From positions 1 to 38,202 of the forward strand of contig CAJTVQ010000039.1 of NCBI GenBank assembly GCA_910579935.1: 38,202 nucleotides of DNA, in the 5' to 3' direction. This stretch comes from an uncultured Lachnospiraceae bacterium (GTDB lineage Bacteria > Bacillota > Clostridia > Lachnospirales > Lachnospiraceae). A program made the translations under genes and the position numbers. Positions 8,637-15,817 of the stretch are shown in pieces; within the stretch, counting starts at the first letter, position 1; the number at the start of each line of letters is the position of its first letter. Below the pieces are notes generated by a model that ran no database searches, had not been told where the DNA came from, and was given only the letters and a program-made list of their open reading frames with translations.

Positions 8637-9549
8637 AGGCTTCCCCCCATTTTTCATTCGGTTTCAGGTTGTAAAGGTTTGGATCCATGACATAACAGCG
8701 TCCCTCTTGTACGGCAGTCAGGGAATTCCAGGCGGGATTTTGTAAAAGCGTGGTTTCCAGCACCTCCTGCGCATCGGCGGGGTCCGCGCTTTGCAGCACC
8801 ACGAAAATATAGTTCGGATCATTTAGCAGGATGGATTCCATGCTGAGCTGTTCCAAAAGGCTGTCGTCGCTGTCTGCAAGATTCTCGCAGTCCAGGTTGG
8901 CGAGCATCTCTCCGAGCACGCTTTCTTCACTGTTTTTTACCTTACAGCTGCTTCCGGTGGCACGGATATACAAAACGCGCGGACGCGAACCGTCCGCCCT
9001 TGCAAGAGCATTTTCCACTTGTGACCGGACGGCGGTGCCGTAAGTTTCATAATTTTCAGAAACGCCGGTAATCTCCGTGCAGATTTTCAACATTCTCAGA
9101 TAGTCTTCAAATGTGTTGACAGAGAAATACGCTGTATTGATTCCCATCTCATCAAAGGAGGACTCCAGTTCCGTGTTCCGGTCTGTGCCGCAGCTTGCCA
9201 GGACAAAATCCGGATCGCAGGCGATCAGTTTTTCCATATTAAGGTTCTTGGCAGTGCCCAGATTGACAATATCCTCCCGCAGGGGCAGGTCAAAATAGGT
9301 CCAGGTAGCGTTGGTCGCAGCGACGATCTGCTCCACCCCTCCGGCCAGATACCAGATATCCGCAAAGCTGGCGATCAGACAGACCACCCGTTCCGGACGG
9401 TCTACCGTCACCTGGCGGCCTAAATCATCCGTAAAGGTCACTGCCGTTTCCGAATCCGTTTCGGAAGACGGCGGCGCGCCGGCAGGACTGCCGCAGGCAG
9501 TCAGAAGCAGGAGACAGCACAGTGTAATAACAGGAATCTTCTTTTTCAC
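8599..9549 (-). CDS. ABC transporter substrate-binding lipoprotein (Peripla_BP_2 type)
   Basis: A 316-residue lipoprotein: signal MKKKIPVITLCCLLLLTAC with the lipidated cysteine at 19. The mature part begins with the family's FTDDLGRQVTVDRPERVVCL (about 39-58) and continues IASFADIWYLAGG, typical of type III binding proteins for siderophores, heme or cobalamin. Other landmarks are IACDPDFVLASCG and the closing helix around AYEKLADILYP. The start is GTG (9547-9549) preceded by AAAGGAAA; no ATG is better placed. It is the first gene of the operon with the permease, ATPase and siroheme synthase. The ligand is unknown. Confidence 0.9.
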   Translation of the reverse strand: MKKKIPVITLCCLLLLTACGSPAGAPPSSETDSETAVTFTDDLGRQVTVDRPERVVCLIASFADIWYLAGGVEQIVAATNATWTYFDLPLREDIVNLGTAKNLNMEKLIACDPDFVLASCGTDRNTELESSFDEMGINTAYFSVNTFEDYLRMLKICTEITGVSENYETYGTAVRSQVENALARADGSRPRVLYIRATGSSCKVKNSEESVLGEMLANLDCENLADSDDSLLEQLSMESILLNDPNYIFVVLQSADPADAQEVLETTLLQNPAWNSLTAVQEGRCYVMDPNLYNLKPNEKWGEAYEKLADILYPAQ

Positions 9550-9770
9550 GGGGTATTTCCTTTCCTTTCTTTTCTATTTCTTTCTGTTCCATTCCATTCC
9601 ATTCTATTTCATTTCAAGTTATCTTAAAGTTGTTTCAGGTCCGTTTCCGGCAAAATAAAAGACCGCAGCAGACAAAAGAGCATAAAATTCCCTTCCCGCA
9701 ATGGAAAGAGAAATCGTTTCAACGCCCTTCATCGTCTTATGCGATCCGGCAGATTAGTCTTAACTATGAA
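9550..9770 (-). promoter_or_regulatory. Long purine-rich 5' leader of the ABC/siroheme operon
   Basis: Between the predicted transcription start (about 9764) and the GTG start lies a leader of about 215 bases. Its last 65 bases (about 9553-9618) are nearly all purine on the transcribed strand and include repeated GGAAT pentamers and several AAAGGAAA-like sites before the start codon. The upstream part can form short stems but I recognise no known riboswitch core. A regulatory leader is possible; nothing in the sequence proves it. Confidence 0.4.
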
Positions 9771-9799
9771 ATTTTAGCAAAAAACAGATGTTTTGTCAA
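9771..9799 (-). promoter_or_regulatory. Sigma-A-type promoter for the ABC/siroheme operon
   Basis: On the - strand, TTGACA (9794-9799) and TAAAAT (9771-9776) are separated by exactly 17 bases. This is a near-consensus vegetative promoter facing the binding-protein gene. It separates the operon from the reductase gene upstream, which has its own promoter. Confidence 0.75.
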
Positions 9800-9813
9800 T
9801 TTGTATGTTGGGA

Positions 9814-10014
9814 AAATCGGTGGTGACAGGCAGCGCTCCGGACAAAGAGATTTCGCGGCGCTAGATTCCGGCTGACGGGGAGGGGTTTTTGTCCCTGTTT
9901 CCCATGCTGCGTTTCCGGTGGAATTTTTCTTAGCAGAATAAGTGCATGGAAAACGGGGAACAATCAAACCGCCAAAGCACCCCGACAGGGGCGTTCTCCT
10001 TCACAACCAGACAA
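9814..10014 (-). repeat. Palindromic intergenic element, copy B
   Basis: Read on the - strand, the element begins near 10014 with GGTTGTGAAGGAGAACGCCCC and ends near 9814 with GGAGCGCTGCCTGTCACCACC. Both ends match the two arms of the element at 18163-18256 (copy A) with only a few changes, and the arms are imperfect inverted repeats of each other. Here the interior is about 140 bases longer than in copy A. It lies between the reductase gene's stop and the ABC operon promoter, so it would be in the reductase 3' untranslated region. A mobile MITE-like element or a structured RNA are both possible. Confidence 0.55.
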
Positions 10015-10038
10015 TAATTACCTTTGCAGAACATGCGC

Positions 10039-12597
10039 TCAACAGGTCGCGCCTCCTTTTACGTTTTTCTGCAAAATGGCAGTTTTGTCAATCGTATCAG
10101 AAAGCAGCTTTTCGTTCACATAGTCGAAGCCCAGCCGGCTGACGGTATCGGCAAATCGTTCGCCGGAGATGCCTTCGTCCCGGAACAGGAGAATTGCTTT
10201 CTCCACAACATCCAGCACTTCTTCCTCACTGCTGAAAATCCTGGTCAGAGGAATGCCGTGTGCCACCTTTTTGCCCCAGCGTCCGCCGATATAGACTTTG
10301 AAGCCCTCTTTGTACTCTTCCAGTGCACCGAAGGGACATCTGCCCTTGCAGCGGCCGCAGTTGTTGCAGGCATCGGGATCAATGCGGACCTTACCATCAG
10401 TCACCCTGGCTACCTTGATAGGACAGTTTTCTTCAACCTGACACTTTTTGCAGCCGCGGCATTTAGAAAAGTCCACCATGGGAACGCGCTGGCCGATGAT
10501 GCCCAAATCGTTCAGGTCCGGTTTGACACAGTTGTTAGGGCAGCCGCCTACGGCAATTTTGAACTTGTGGGGCAGAGTCACGCCATGATAACCCACATAG
10601 AACCGTTCATGCAGTTTTTCGGACAGGCCATAGGTATCGGCAAGACCATACTGGCAGGTAGTGCCCTTGCAGGAAACAACAGGCCGTACCAGCGAGCCGG
10701 TGCCGCCGGTGGATAGATTGTTCTCCTTTAAAAAGTCAATCAGGGGCTGAATGTTCTCATGCTTAACTCCCTGAATCTCCAGCGTCAGGCGGGTGGTCAT
10801 GGTAACGGCGCCTGAACCGAAGCGTTCAGAAGCCTCGGCAATGGTCCGGTGTTCCGCTGCGGTAATCTTGCCGTTGCGGGTGATGACGCGGACATTGAAA
10901 ACATCGGGGTAACGTTTGTCCTGCAGACAGCCCAAAGCCTTGACGCGCTTAATCTCATCCGGAGGCAGGACGCCGTCCGTAAACGCTGCCCTGACATGAT
11001 TGATAAAGGCGCCGCCTTCCAAAACGCGGGTGTTGGTGTAGCCCAAAGCCTTCAAACGGTTTTGCAGGAAGTAGCCGCGTTTGCCTTTGGCACATACGAG
11101 CAGCAGTTTTTCATCCGTTCCAATGCCGTCAACCGGTGCGGTAACTTTGCCAAGCTCAATCCATTTTGCACCGGGAATGGAAGCAGCAGGATGGGCATCA
11201 ATGACACGATAGCCATTGGCTTTTCCGGCAGCGTACTCGGCGGGTGTAAAAGTCTCAAAGGATCCCATCATCTTGTTTTCCAGTATGTAGCACGCCTGTA
11301 CGAAAGGATGGATGGCGGTGGAAAAAGGAGGTGCATAGGCAAAATCCAGTGTATCAAAATCTTCAATTGCTGCGTTCATGGCAATGCCGGTGACAGCGAT
11401 ATCTACCATCTTGTCTACCGCGCCTGCGCCTATGACCTGAATACCCAGCAGTTTATGGGTATTTTTGTCAGCAATCAGTTTGGTGACAAAGGTGGAGGCA
11501 TCGGAATAATAGTGAGCTTTGTCATCCGTGACGCAGGTGACTGTGATAACGTCAAACCCGGCGTCTTTTGCCTGCGCTTCGGTCAGACCGGTGCGGCCTG
11601 CATTCAGATCGTCTGCCAGCCTCACGACTCCGGTGCCCAGGCAGCCGCCGTAGACTGCGTTATCACCGGTCAGATTCCTGGCAAGGCAGCGTCCTGTGAT
11701 GTTAGCGGTAGAGCCCATGGCCGACCACTGTCCTTTGCCGGTAATAAGGTTGTGAACCTGTGCGCAGTCGCCTACAGCATATATGTCGTTCAGGTTTGTT
11801 TTCTGATGGTCATCTACCACGATGGCGCCCCGGTTCATTTCCAGGCCGGATTCCGACAGAAAAGCGGTAGCGGGACGAACGCCGATGGCAAGCACTGCCA
11901 TATCGCCTTCGAAGTCGCCCACGCTGGTGCGGATGCCGGCAGCTTTTCCGCTGCCAAGAATCCTTTCCAAAGCAGCGCCGGTAACAATCCGGATGCCTTT
12001 CTTCTGTAACTGCCGGCGGATATATGCAGCCATTTCCGTGTCAAATAAGTTGGGCATGACCTGATCGGCCATATCGACCACCGTAACCTTCAGACCTTTG
12101 GAAAGCAGATTTTCGGCAATCTCCAATCCTATGAATCCGCCGCCTGCGACCACGGCGCTGCGGCAGTGGTTATTTTCTATGTAGTCGCGAAGAGCGATGG
12201 CGTCGTCTGGTGTACGCATGGTGAATACACCGGACAGATCGGTGCCTGGCACGTCGGGTACGAAGGGAACGGCGCCTGTGGCAATGACCAGTTTGTCATA
12301 GGAAACGGTTTCACCGTTTGCAAAGCTGACAGTTTTGGCTGCCGCGTCTATGCGCACGGCTTCCATGCCGGTTCTGACTTCCACTCCTGTCAGACTGGCG
12401 TACTTTTCGGGCGTATTGACGATCAATTCTTCACGGGTTTCGATACTCCCGCCCACATAATAGGGCAGACCGCAGCCGGCGTAGGAAATGTCCTTACTTT
12501 TGGTATAGACCGTGACCTTTGCACTGCGGTCCTGACGCATCAGTTTGGCAGCGGTTTTTGTGCCGGCAGCAACGCCTCCGATAACAATAACATTCAT
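10039..12597 (-). CDS. CoA-disulfide-reductase-like flavoprotein fused to rhodanese, siroheme sulfite/nitrite reductase and ferredoxin domains
   Basis: An 852-residue cytoplasmic multidomain enzyme. Residues 1-about 440 are a pyridine-nucleotide disulfide oxidoreductase: FAD loop VIGGVAAG (5-12), redox cysteine 42 in AGCGLPYY, NAD(P)H loop VVAGGGFIGLE (149-159), second FAD contact YAVGDCA (273-279). The single active cysteine is the CoA-disulfide/persulfide reductase pattern. Residues about 445-535 are rhodanese-like with Cys502 in CAKGKRGY. Residues about 565-705 are a siroheme reductase domain with CKGTTC (643-648) and GCPNNC (685-690). Residues 710-760 hold two 4Fe-4S motifs (C713/716/719/725 and C744/747/750/754). 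The most likely job is NAD(P)H-driven reduction of sulfite, persulfide or nitrite, with electrons passing from FAD through Fe-S to siroheme. AAGGAG precedes ATG 12597. Confidence 0.88.
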   Translation of the reverse strand: MNVIVIGGVAAGTKTAAKLMRQDRSAKVTVYTKSKDISYAGCGLPYYVGGSIETREELIVNTPEKYASLTGVEVRTGMEAVRIDAAAKTVSFANGETVSYDKLVIATGAVPFVPDVPGTDLSGVFTMRTPDDAIALRDYIENNHCRSAVVAGGGFIGLEIAENLLSKGLKVTVVDMADQVMPNLFDTEMAAYIRRQLQKKGIRIVTGAALERILGSGKAAGIRTSVGDFEGDMAVLAIGVRPATAFLSESGLEMNRGAIVVDDHQKTNLNDIYAVGDCAQVHNLITGKGQWSAMGSTANITGRCLARNLTGDNAVYGGCLGTGVVRLADDLNAGRTGLTEAQAKDAGFDVITVTCVTDDKAHYYSDASTFVTKLIADKNTHKLLGIQVIGAGAVDKMVDIAVTGIAMNAAIEDFDTLDFAYAPPFSTAIHPFVQACYILENKMMGSFETFTPAEYAAGKANGYRVIDAHPAASIPGAKWIELGKVTAPVDGIGTDEKLLLVCAKGKRGYFLQNRLKALGYTNTRVLEGGAFINHVRAAFTDGVLPPDEIKRVKALGCLQDKRYPDVFNVRVITRNGKITAAEHRTIAEASERFGSGAVTMTTRLTLEIQGVKHENIQPLIDFLKENNLSTGGTGSLVRPVVSCKGTTCQYGLADTYGLSEKLHERFYVGYHGVTLPHKFKIAVGGCPNNCVKPDLNDLGIIGQRVPMVDFSKCRGCKKCQVEENCPIKVARVTDGKVRIDPDACNNCGRCKGRCPFGALEEYKEGFKVYIGGRWGKKVAHGIPLTRIFSSEEEVLDVVEKAILLFRDEGISGERFADTVSRLGFDYVNEKLLSDTIDKTAILQKNVKGGATC

Positions 12598-12624
12598 ACC
12601 TTTTACTCCTTATATTTTTATTTA

Positions 12625-12647
12625 TGGGACGGAAAAATCTCGTCCCA
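12625..12647. promoter_or_regulatory. TGGGACG-N9-CGTCCCA palindrome in the reductase leader
   Basis: Perfect 7-base arms at 12625-12631 and 12641-12647 lie between the reductase promoter and its ribosome binding site, about 16 to 38 bases after the predicted transcription start. It could be an operator for a dimeric repressor or an RNA hairpin. The position suits either role; the binding protein is unknown. Confidence 0.45.
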
Positions 12648-12669
12648 CCGTTTCTTTTTAAGTATTTTC

Positions 12670-12698
12670 ATTGTAGCATGGAGTATGGGAAAAATCAA
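12670..12698 (-). promoter_or_regulatory. Promoter of the flavoprotein-sulfite reductase gene
   Basis: On the - strand TTGATT (12693-12698) and TACAAT (12670-12675) are 17 bases apart, a good vegetative promoter facing the reductase gene, with about 65 bases of leader. Confidence 0.65.
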
Positions 12699-12778
12699 TA
12701 AACGGTGCGGATCTGACAGGTTAAATTTAGAAACTTCTCCTTGTTGATTCTGACAGTGAGGAGTATAATACCTATGAA

Positions 12779-13382
12779 AGAAAGGCACTGGCAACGGTTT
12801 TGGCGCAGCTTGTTTCGGTGATATTGTCGGCGGCGATCATCCGGAGGCAGAAACTGCCTATCGCATTCTCCCCCGCGCAGTGCAGGATTGACAATGGGGA
12901 ACTGAAGCGGATTCTGCATGTGGGCGTACCCATTGCCGTACAGGAAACGATGGCGCAGAATATAGGAGCGGGCCTGGAAGGGATTTCTTACTGCTATGGC
13001 CACAGGATACGCTGCGGGAGTGGTGATTTTTCTTGGGGGCTTTTTTGGCGGCGGGGTGCTGTCTTCCGTTTTTACCAGTGACAGGGAGGTAATTGCCCAG
13101 AGTGCGGATTATTTGAGAGGATTTTCGGTGGAATGCATTTTGACCTGTGTGCTGTTCAGCAGCATCGGCTACTTCAACGGGCGGGGAAGAAGCATACCGG
13201 TGATGATTCAGGGGATTTCTTCCGCGTTCTGTATCCGGATCCCGGTTTCCGTTTTTATGTCGCGGCTTCCGGATGCTTCCCTGATGCTGGTAGGATTGGC
13301 GACGACCATTACGACCGTTTACGGGATTTTCTTTTTTGCGGTATGTTTTATAAAGTTAAGGAGAGAGGAGAATAAGGTGTGA
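12779..13382 (+). pseudogene. MATE-family efflux transporter, deleted and frameshifted
   Basis: Conserved C-terminal MATE segments remain, but not in one frame. The first part reads KALATVLAQLVSVILS and RRQKLPI, then HVGVPIAVQETM directly followed by AQNIGAG. In intact MATE proteins those two motifs are separated by several dozen residues, so an internal deletion is likely. A frameshift near 12966-12980 moves the rest to another frame (AMATGYAAGVVIFLGG through IKLRREENKV). The N-terminal half (about 200 residues) is absent; the frame upstream is closed by a stop at 12728. The gene would have exported drugs or metabolites across the membrane with Na+ or H+ and is now dead. Its last codons overlap the GNAT start. 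Confidence 0.8.
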
Positions 13383-13870
13383 AAATTGCAGTAAGGGCTT
13401 ATAAGGAAGAGGATCTGCCGGAAATGATCCGGATATGGAATGAAATCGTGGAAGAAGGGATTGCGTTTCCGCAGGAAGACCTGCTGGATCTGGAAACGGG
13501 AAAGCAGTTTTTTGCAGGGCAGACTTATAATGCAGTTGCCGTGGATACGGACAGTGGAACGGTTTGCGGCTGTTACATCCTTCACCCCAATAATGTAGGG
13601 CGATGCGGTCATATCGCAAATGCCAGTTATGCGGTTGCTTCGGAATACAGGGGATTGCATATCGGTGAAAAGCTGGTGGCTGACTGTCTGGTGCAGGGAA
13701 AACGCAACGGGTTCCGCATACTGCAGTTTAATGCGGTGGTAGCCTCCAATGTCCATGCAAGGCATTTATACGAACGCCTGGGATTTACCGGGCTGGGAAC
13801 CATTCCCGGAGGATTCAGGATGAAAGACGGGCATTATGAGAATATATGTCCCTATTATCACGAATTGTAA
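13379..13870 (+). CDS. GNAT-family N-acetyltransferase
   Basis: A 163-residue single-domain acetyltransferase. The opening KIAVRAYKEEDLPEMIRIWNE is a typical first strand and helix. The acetyl-CoA pyrophosphate loop is EYRGLHIGEKL (about 98-108, an R-G-x-x-I-G form), and the later LQFNAVVASNVHARHLYERLGF is the usual motif B. The substrate is unknown; it may modify a small amine or a protein N-terminus. The start is GTG at 13379, overlapping the end of the MATE remnant by four bases, with GGAGAGAGGAG upstream. The two genes were therefore once translationally coupled, and the acetyltransferase is intact while its partner has decayed. Confidence 0.88.
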   Translation: MKIAVRAYKEEDLPEMIRIWNEIVEEGIAFPQEDLLDLETGKQFFAGQTYNAVAVDTDSGTVCGCYILHPNNVGRCGHIANASYAVASEYRGLHIGEKLVADCLVQGKRNGFRILQFNAVVASNVHARHLYERLGFTGLGTIPGGFRMKDGHYENICPYYHEL

Positions 13871-13898
13871 ACAGGGAGTTTGGAAGTCCCCTGACAAG

Positions 13899-13943
13899 TC
13901 TTCTTAAGTCAAACGCTTGGTTTGATTTAGGAAGATTTTTTTT
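13899..13943 (+). terminator. Intrinsic terminator after the GNAT gene
   Basis: A stem of about 16 pairs between 13899-13914 and 13919-13935, with two wobble or mismatch positions and a short loop, is followed by a run of eight T. It is strong on the + strand and marks the end of the GNAT unit. Confidence 0.85.
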
Positions 13944-14126
13944 GCAAACTAAAAAAATGATACCAAACTGATAAAAGATACCTTTTATCCCAATTTCCAT
14001 TCTTCTAGAATAAAAAACAAAAAAGCGGTTCAGACGTTCAGGGTGGAAAGGCAGTGAAACATTAAAAAAACAGGAGCAGGAAGGAGATTGGGAAAGAACA
14101 TGAAAGCAGAAGGATAATGACATTGA

Positions 14127-14315
14127 TTCATTGTCTGCACCGCCTTTTCGCTTTTTCCTTTTATCCATAGGCTTCTCTGCGTCCTTTGGTATCAGCCACA
14201 TACGACTAAACTTTGCTATGCCGGGTATGCGGTTTTCTTCACATAGCTTTTGCACCCGTCTTTCTGAAATACCCCATTTTTTCGCTGCTTCCGGGGCAGA
14301 AATATATTCTAACAT
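14127..14315 (-). pseudogene. Excisionase-like helix-turn-helix protein, 3' end lost
   Basis: From ATG 14315 the protein reads LEYISAPEAAKKWGISERR, then VQKLCEENRIPGIAKF and WLIPKDAEKP. This is a MerR/excisionase-type small HTH domain of the kind carried by integrative elements. AAGGAG sits 7 bases before that ATG; an upstream GTG at 14321 is too close to it. After about 60 residues the recognisable part ends, but the frame stays open to 13815, running through low-complexity sequence, the GNAT terminator and the end of the GNAT gene. The original stop has evidently been lost by deletion or rearrangement. It is part of the mobile-element debris between 13.9 and 15.1 kb. Confidence 0.6.
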
Positions 14316-14524
14316 TTTCACTCTCCTTTTCCATAAGCTTAATTATTATAATTATATACGGTTAGCCGAATAAATTCAAGTTGTTCCACAAGAATTATTT
14401 TAGATAATTAATTGAACAAGGTAGCAGCCCATCATCGAAGCTACTATTGACGATGCAATCAAAATGGAAGTATAGAGTCTGTTTTGATTTAGGGGATTTT
14501 TTACTCAGCACAAGAATCTTATTA

Positions 14525-14929
14525 TTATATAGGGTACTGCCGCTTTTTCGGGTCATAGATTTTGTTCCCGTCCCTGTCAAGAATGTACTCCTTTTTCTGC
14601 TTCGCTCCCCACTCGCCGCCCTCGTCAAAAGGGCGCATTGTCAGCATGATATGGGCGTGGGGGTTGCCGCCGCCTGTATCATGTATGGCAAAATCGGCGC
14701 ACATTCCCGCCGCCACAAAATGCCGTTTCACATACTCGCGGACAAGGGAAATGCCTTGCTCCCTCGTCAGTTCGCGGGGTAAGGCAATTTCAATCTCCCG
14801 CGCAAGTTGGGCGTTCTTCGCTTCCTCGATTTTCTCCACTTCGTTCCATAAAACCGCCCTGTCTGCATACTCGGCGGGGGCGTGGTCGGGGAGTAAAATC
14901 TCGGTGTGGATTACGTCGCCCTTATCCAC
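14525..14929 (-). pseudogene. MobA/MobL-family relaxase fragment
   Basis: About 134 residues of a conjugative relaxase. Conserved pieces are VIHTEILLPDHAP, REIEIALPRELT and the metal-binding histidine motif NPHAHIMLTMRP, followed by YILDRDGNKIYDPKKRQY. Intact MobA/MobL proteins have about 45 more residues at the start, including the nicking tyrosine, and a long C-terminal part; both are missing. The frame stops right after KKRQYPI, where the family continues. It can no longer nick DNA. Together with the HTH and antitoxin remnants it shows that a mobilizable element was once inserted here. Confidence 0.85.
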
Positions 14930-14933
14930 TGTG

Positions 14934-14962
14934 TTGCTTATTGCACTGCGATTGGATATAAT
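14934..14962 (+). promoter_or_regulatory. Promoter in front of the relB remnant and azlCD
   Basis: TTGCTT (14934-14939) and TATAAT (14957-14962) are 17 bases apart. It lies 25 bases before the start of the antitoxin remnant and about 120 bases before azlC, with no terminator between, so it is the only evident promoter for azlCD. Confidence 0.65.
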
Positions 14963-14986
14963 AGCAAATGAAAGGCGGTGTGAAAT

Positions 14987-15076
14987 ATGGCAGTGAAAAC
15001 AGCAAATGTTAATTCAGGGATGAAAGTAGATATAAAACAGCAGGCAGAAGATATTCTGGAACGGGGGAGGGCTTGA
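14987..15076 (+). pseudogene. RelB/DinJ-type antitoxin, N-terminal fragment
   Basis: A 29-residue frame starting MAVKTANVNSGMKVDIKQQ, matching the ribbon-helix-helix start of RelB/DinJ antitoxins (usual length about 85-95 residues). It ends EDILERGRA and a stop at 15074-15076, just where the family would continue into the dimerising and toxin-binding parts. No toxin gene remains. The final codons form the GGGGGAGGG ribosome binding site used by azlC. The DNA-binding half is also incomplete, so autoregulation is unlikely. It is too short to act as an antitoxin. Confidence 0.65.
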
Positions 15077-15079
15077 TGA

Positions 15080-15817
15080 GTGAAAAACTATGCTCCTGAT
15101 GATGTTAAAAATACAAAAGCGATGAGGAAAGCTGCTTTTAAGGCAGCGTTTCCCCATACGATTCCGATTTTTGCAGGATTTTGGTTTCTTGGTCTGACTT
15201 ATGGGATTTATATGAATGTATCGGGATTCAGTTTCTGGTATCCGATGCTTATGAGTCTGACGATTTTTGCCGGTTCGGCAGAATTTGTGGCAGTGAATCT
15301 GCTGCTCGGTTCATTTCATCCGCTTCAGGCGCTGGCCATGACATGCATGATCAATGCGAGGCATTTATTTTACGGTATTTCCATGCTGGACAAGTACCGG
15401 GGGAATGGGCGGAAAGATCTTTACCTGATTTACGGGATGTGCGATGAGAGTTTTTCCATCAACTATACGGCCGATGTACCGGAAGACGTGGACAGGGGAT
15501 GGTTCATGTTCTTTGTTACGCTGCTGAATCATTTTTACTGGTTTTTCGGTGCAACGCTGGGCGGGATTTTCGGTTCCCTGATTCATTTCAACACGGAAGG
15601 ACTGGATTTTGTCATGACGGCGATGTTCGTCGTGATTTTTATGGAACAATGGATGAAAGAAGAGCGTCATGCAAGTTCGCTGGCAGGAATCGGAATCTCC
15701 GTTCTGTGCCTGACCGCATTTGGGCCGGAAAATTTCATGATTCCCGCCATGTTTGCGATACTCGGGGTATTGACGCTGTTGAGAAAGCCTTTGGAGAAAG
15801 GAGAAAAAAGAACATGA
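15080..15817 (+). CDS. azlC: AzlC-family branched-chain amino acid exporter subunit
   Basis: A 245-residue membrane protein. After a short hydrophilic start come AFPHTIPIFAGFWFLGLTYG, LMSLTIFAGSAEFVAVNLL and MINARHLFYGISML, all hallmarks of AzlC, the large subunit of the two-part exporter for leucine-type amino acids and analogues. Several further spans follow. The start used is GTG at 15080, with GGGGGAGGG (from the end of the antitoxin remnant) at suitable distance; an internal ATG at 15122 is an alternative. The stop overlaps the azlD start (ATGA). The upstream region is mobile-element debris, so the promoter now driving this pair is probably not its original one. Confidence 0.9.
   Translation: MKNYAPDDVKNTKAMRKAAFKAAFPHTIPIFAGFWFLGLTYGIYMNVSGFSFWYPMLMSLTIFAGSAEFVAVNLLLGSFHPLQALAMTCMINARHLFYGISMLDKYRGNGRKDLYLIYGMCDESFSINYTADVPEDVDRGWFMFFVTLLNHFYWFFGATLGGIFGSLIHFNTEGLDFVMTAMFVVIFMEQWMKEERHASSLAGIGISVLCLTAFGPENFMIPAMFAILGVLTLLRKPLEKGEKRT

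Noticed and set aside
9815..9960. Possible cobalamin riboswitch on the - strand
   Set aside because: A weak B12-box-like string is present, but the rest of the core is absent and the region lies upstream of the operon promoter, so it would not be in the ABC operon leader. It is better explained by the repeated palindromic element.
10849..12009. Long + strand frame opposite the reductase gene (386 residues)
   Set aside because: It mirrors the codon pattern of the real - strand gene, has no recognisable domain and no ribosome site; the opposite strand encodes well-known motifs throughout.
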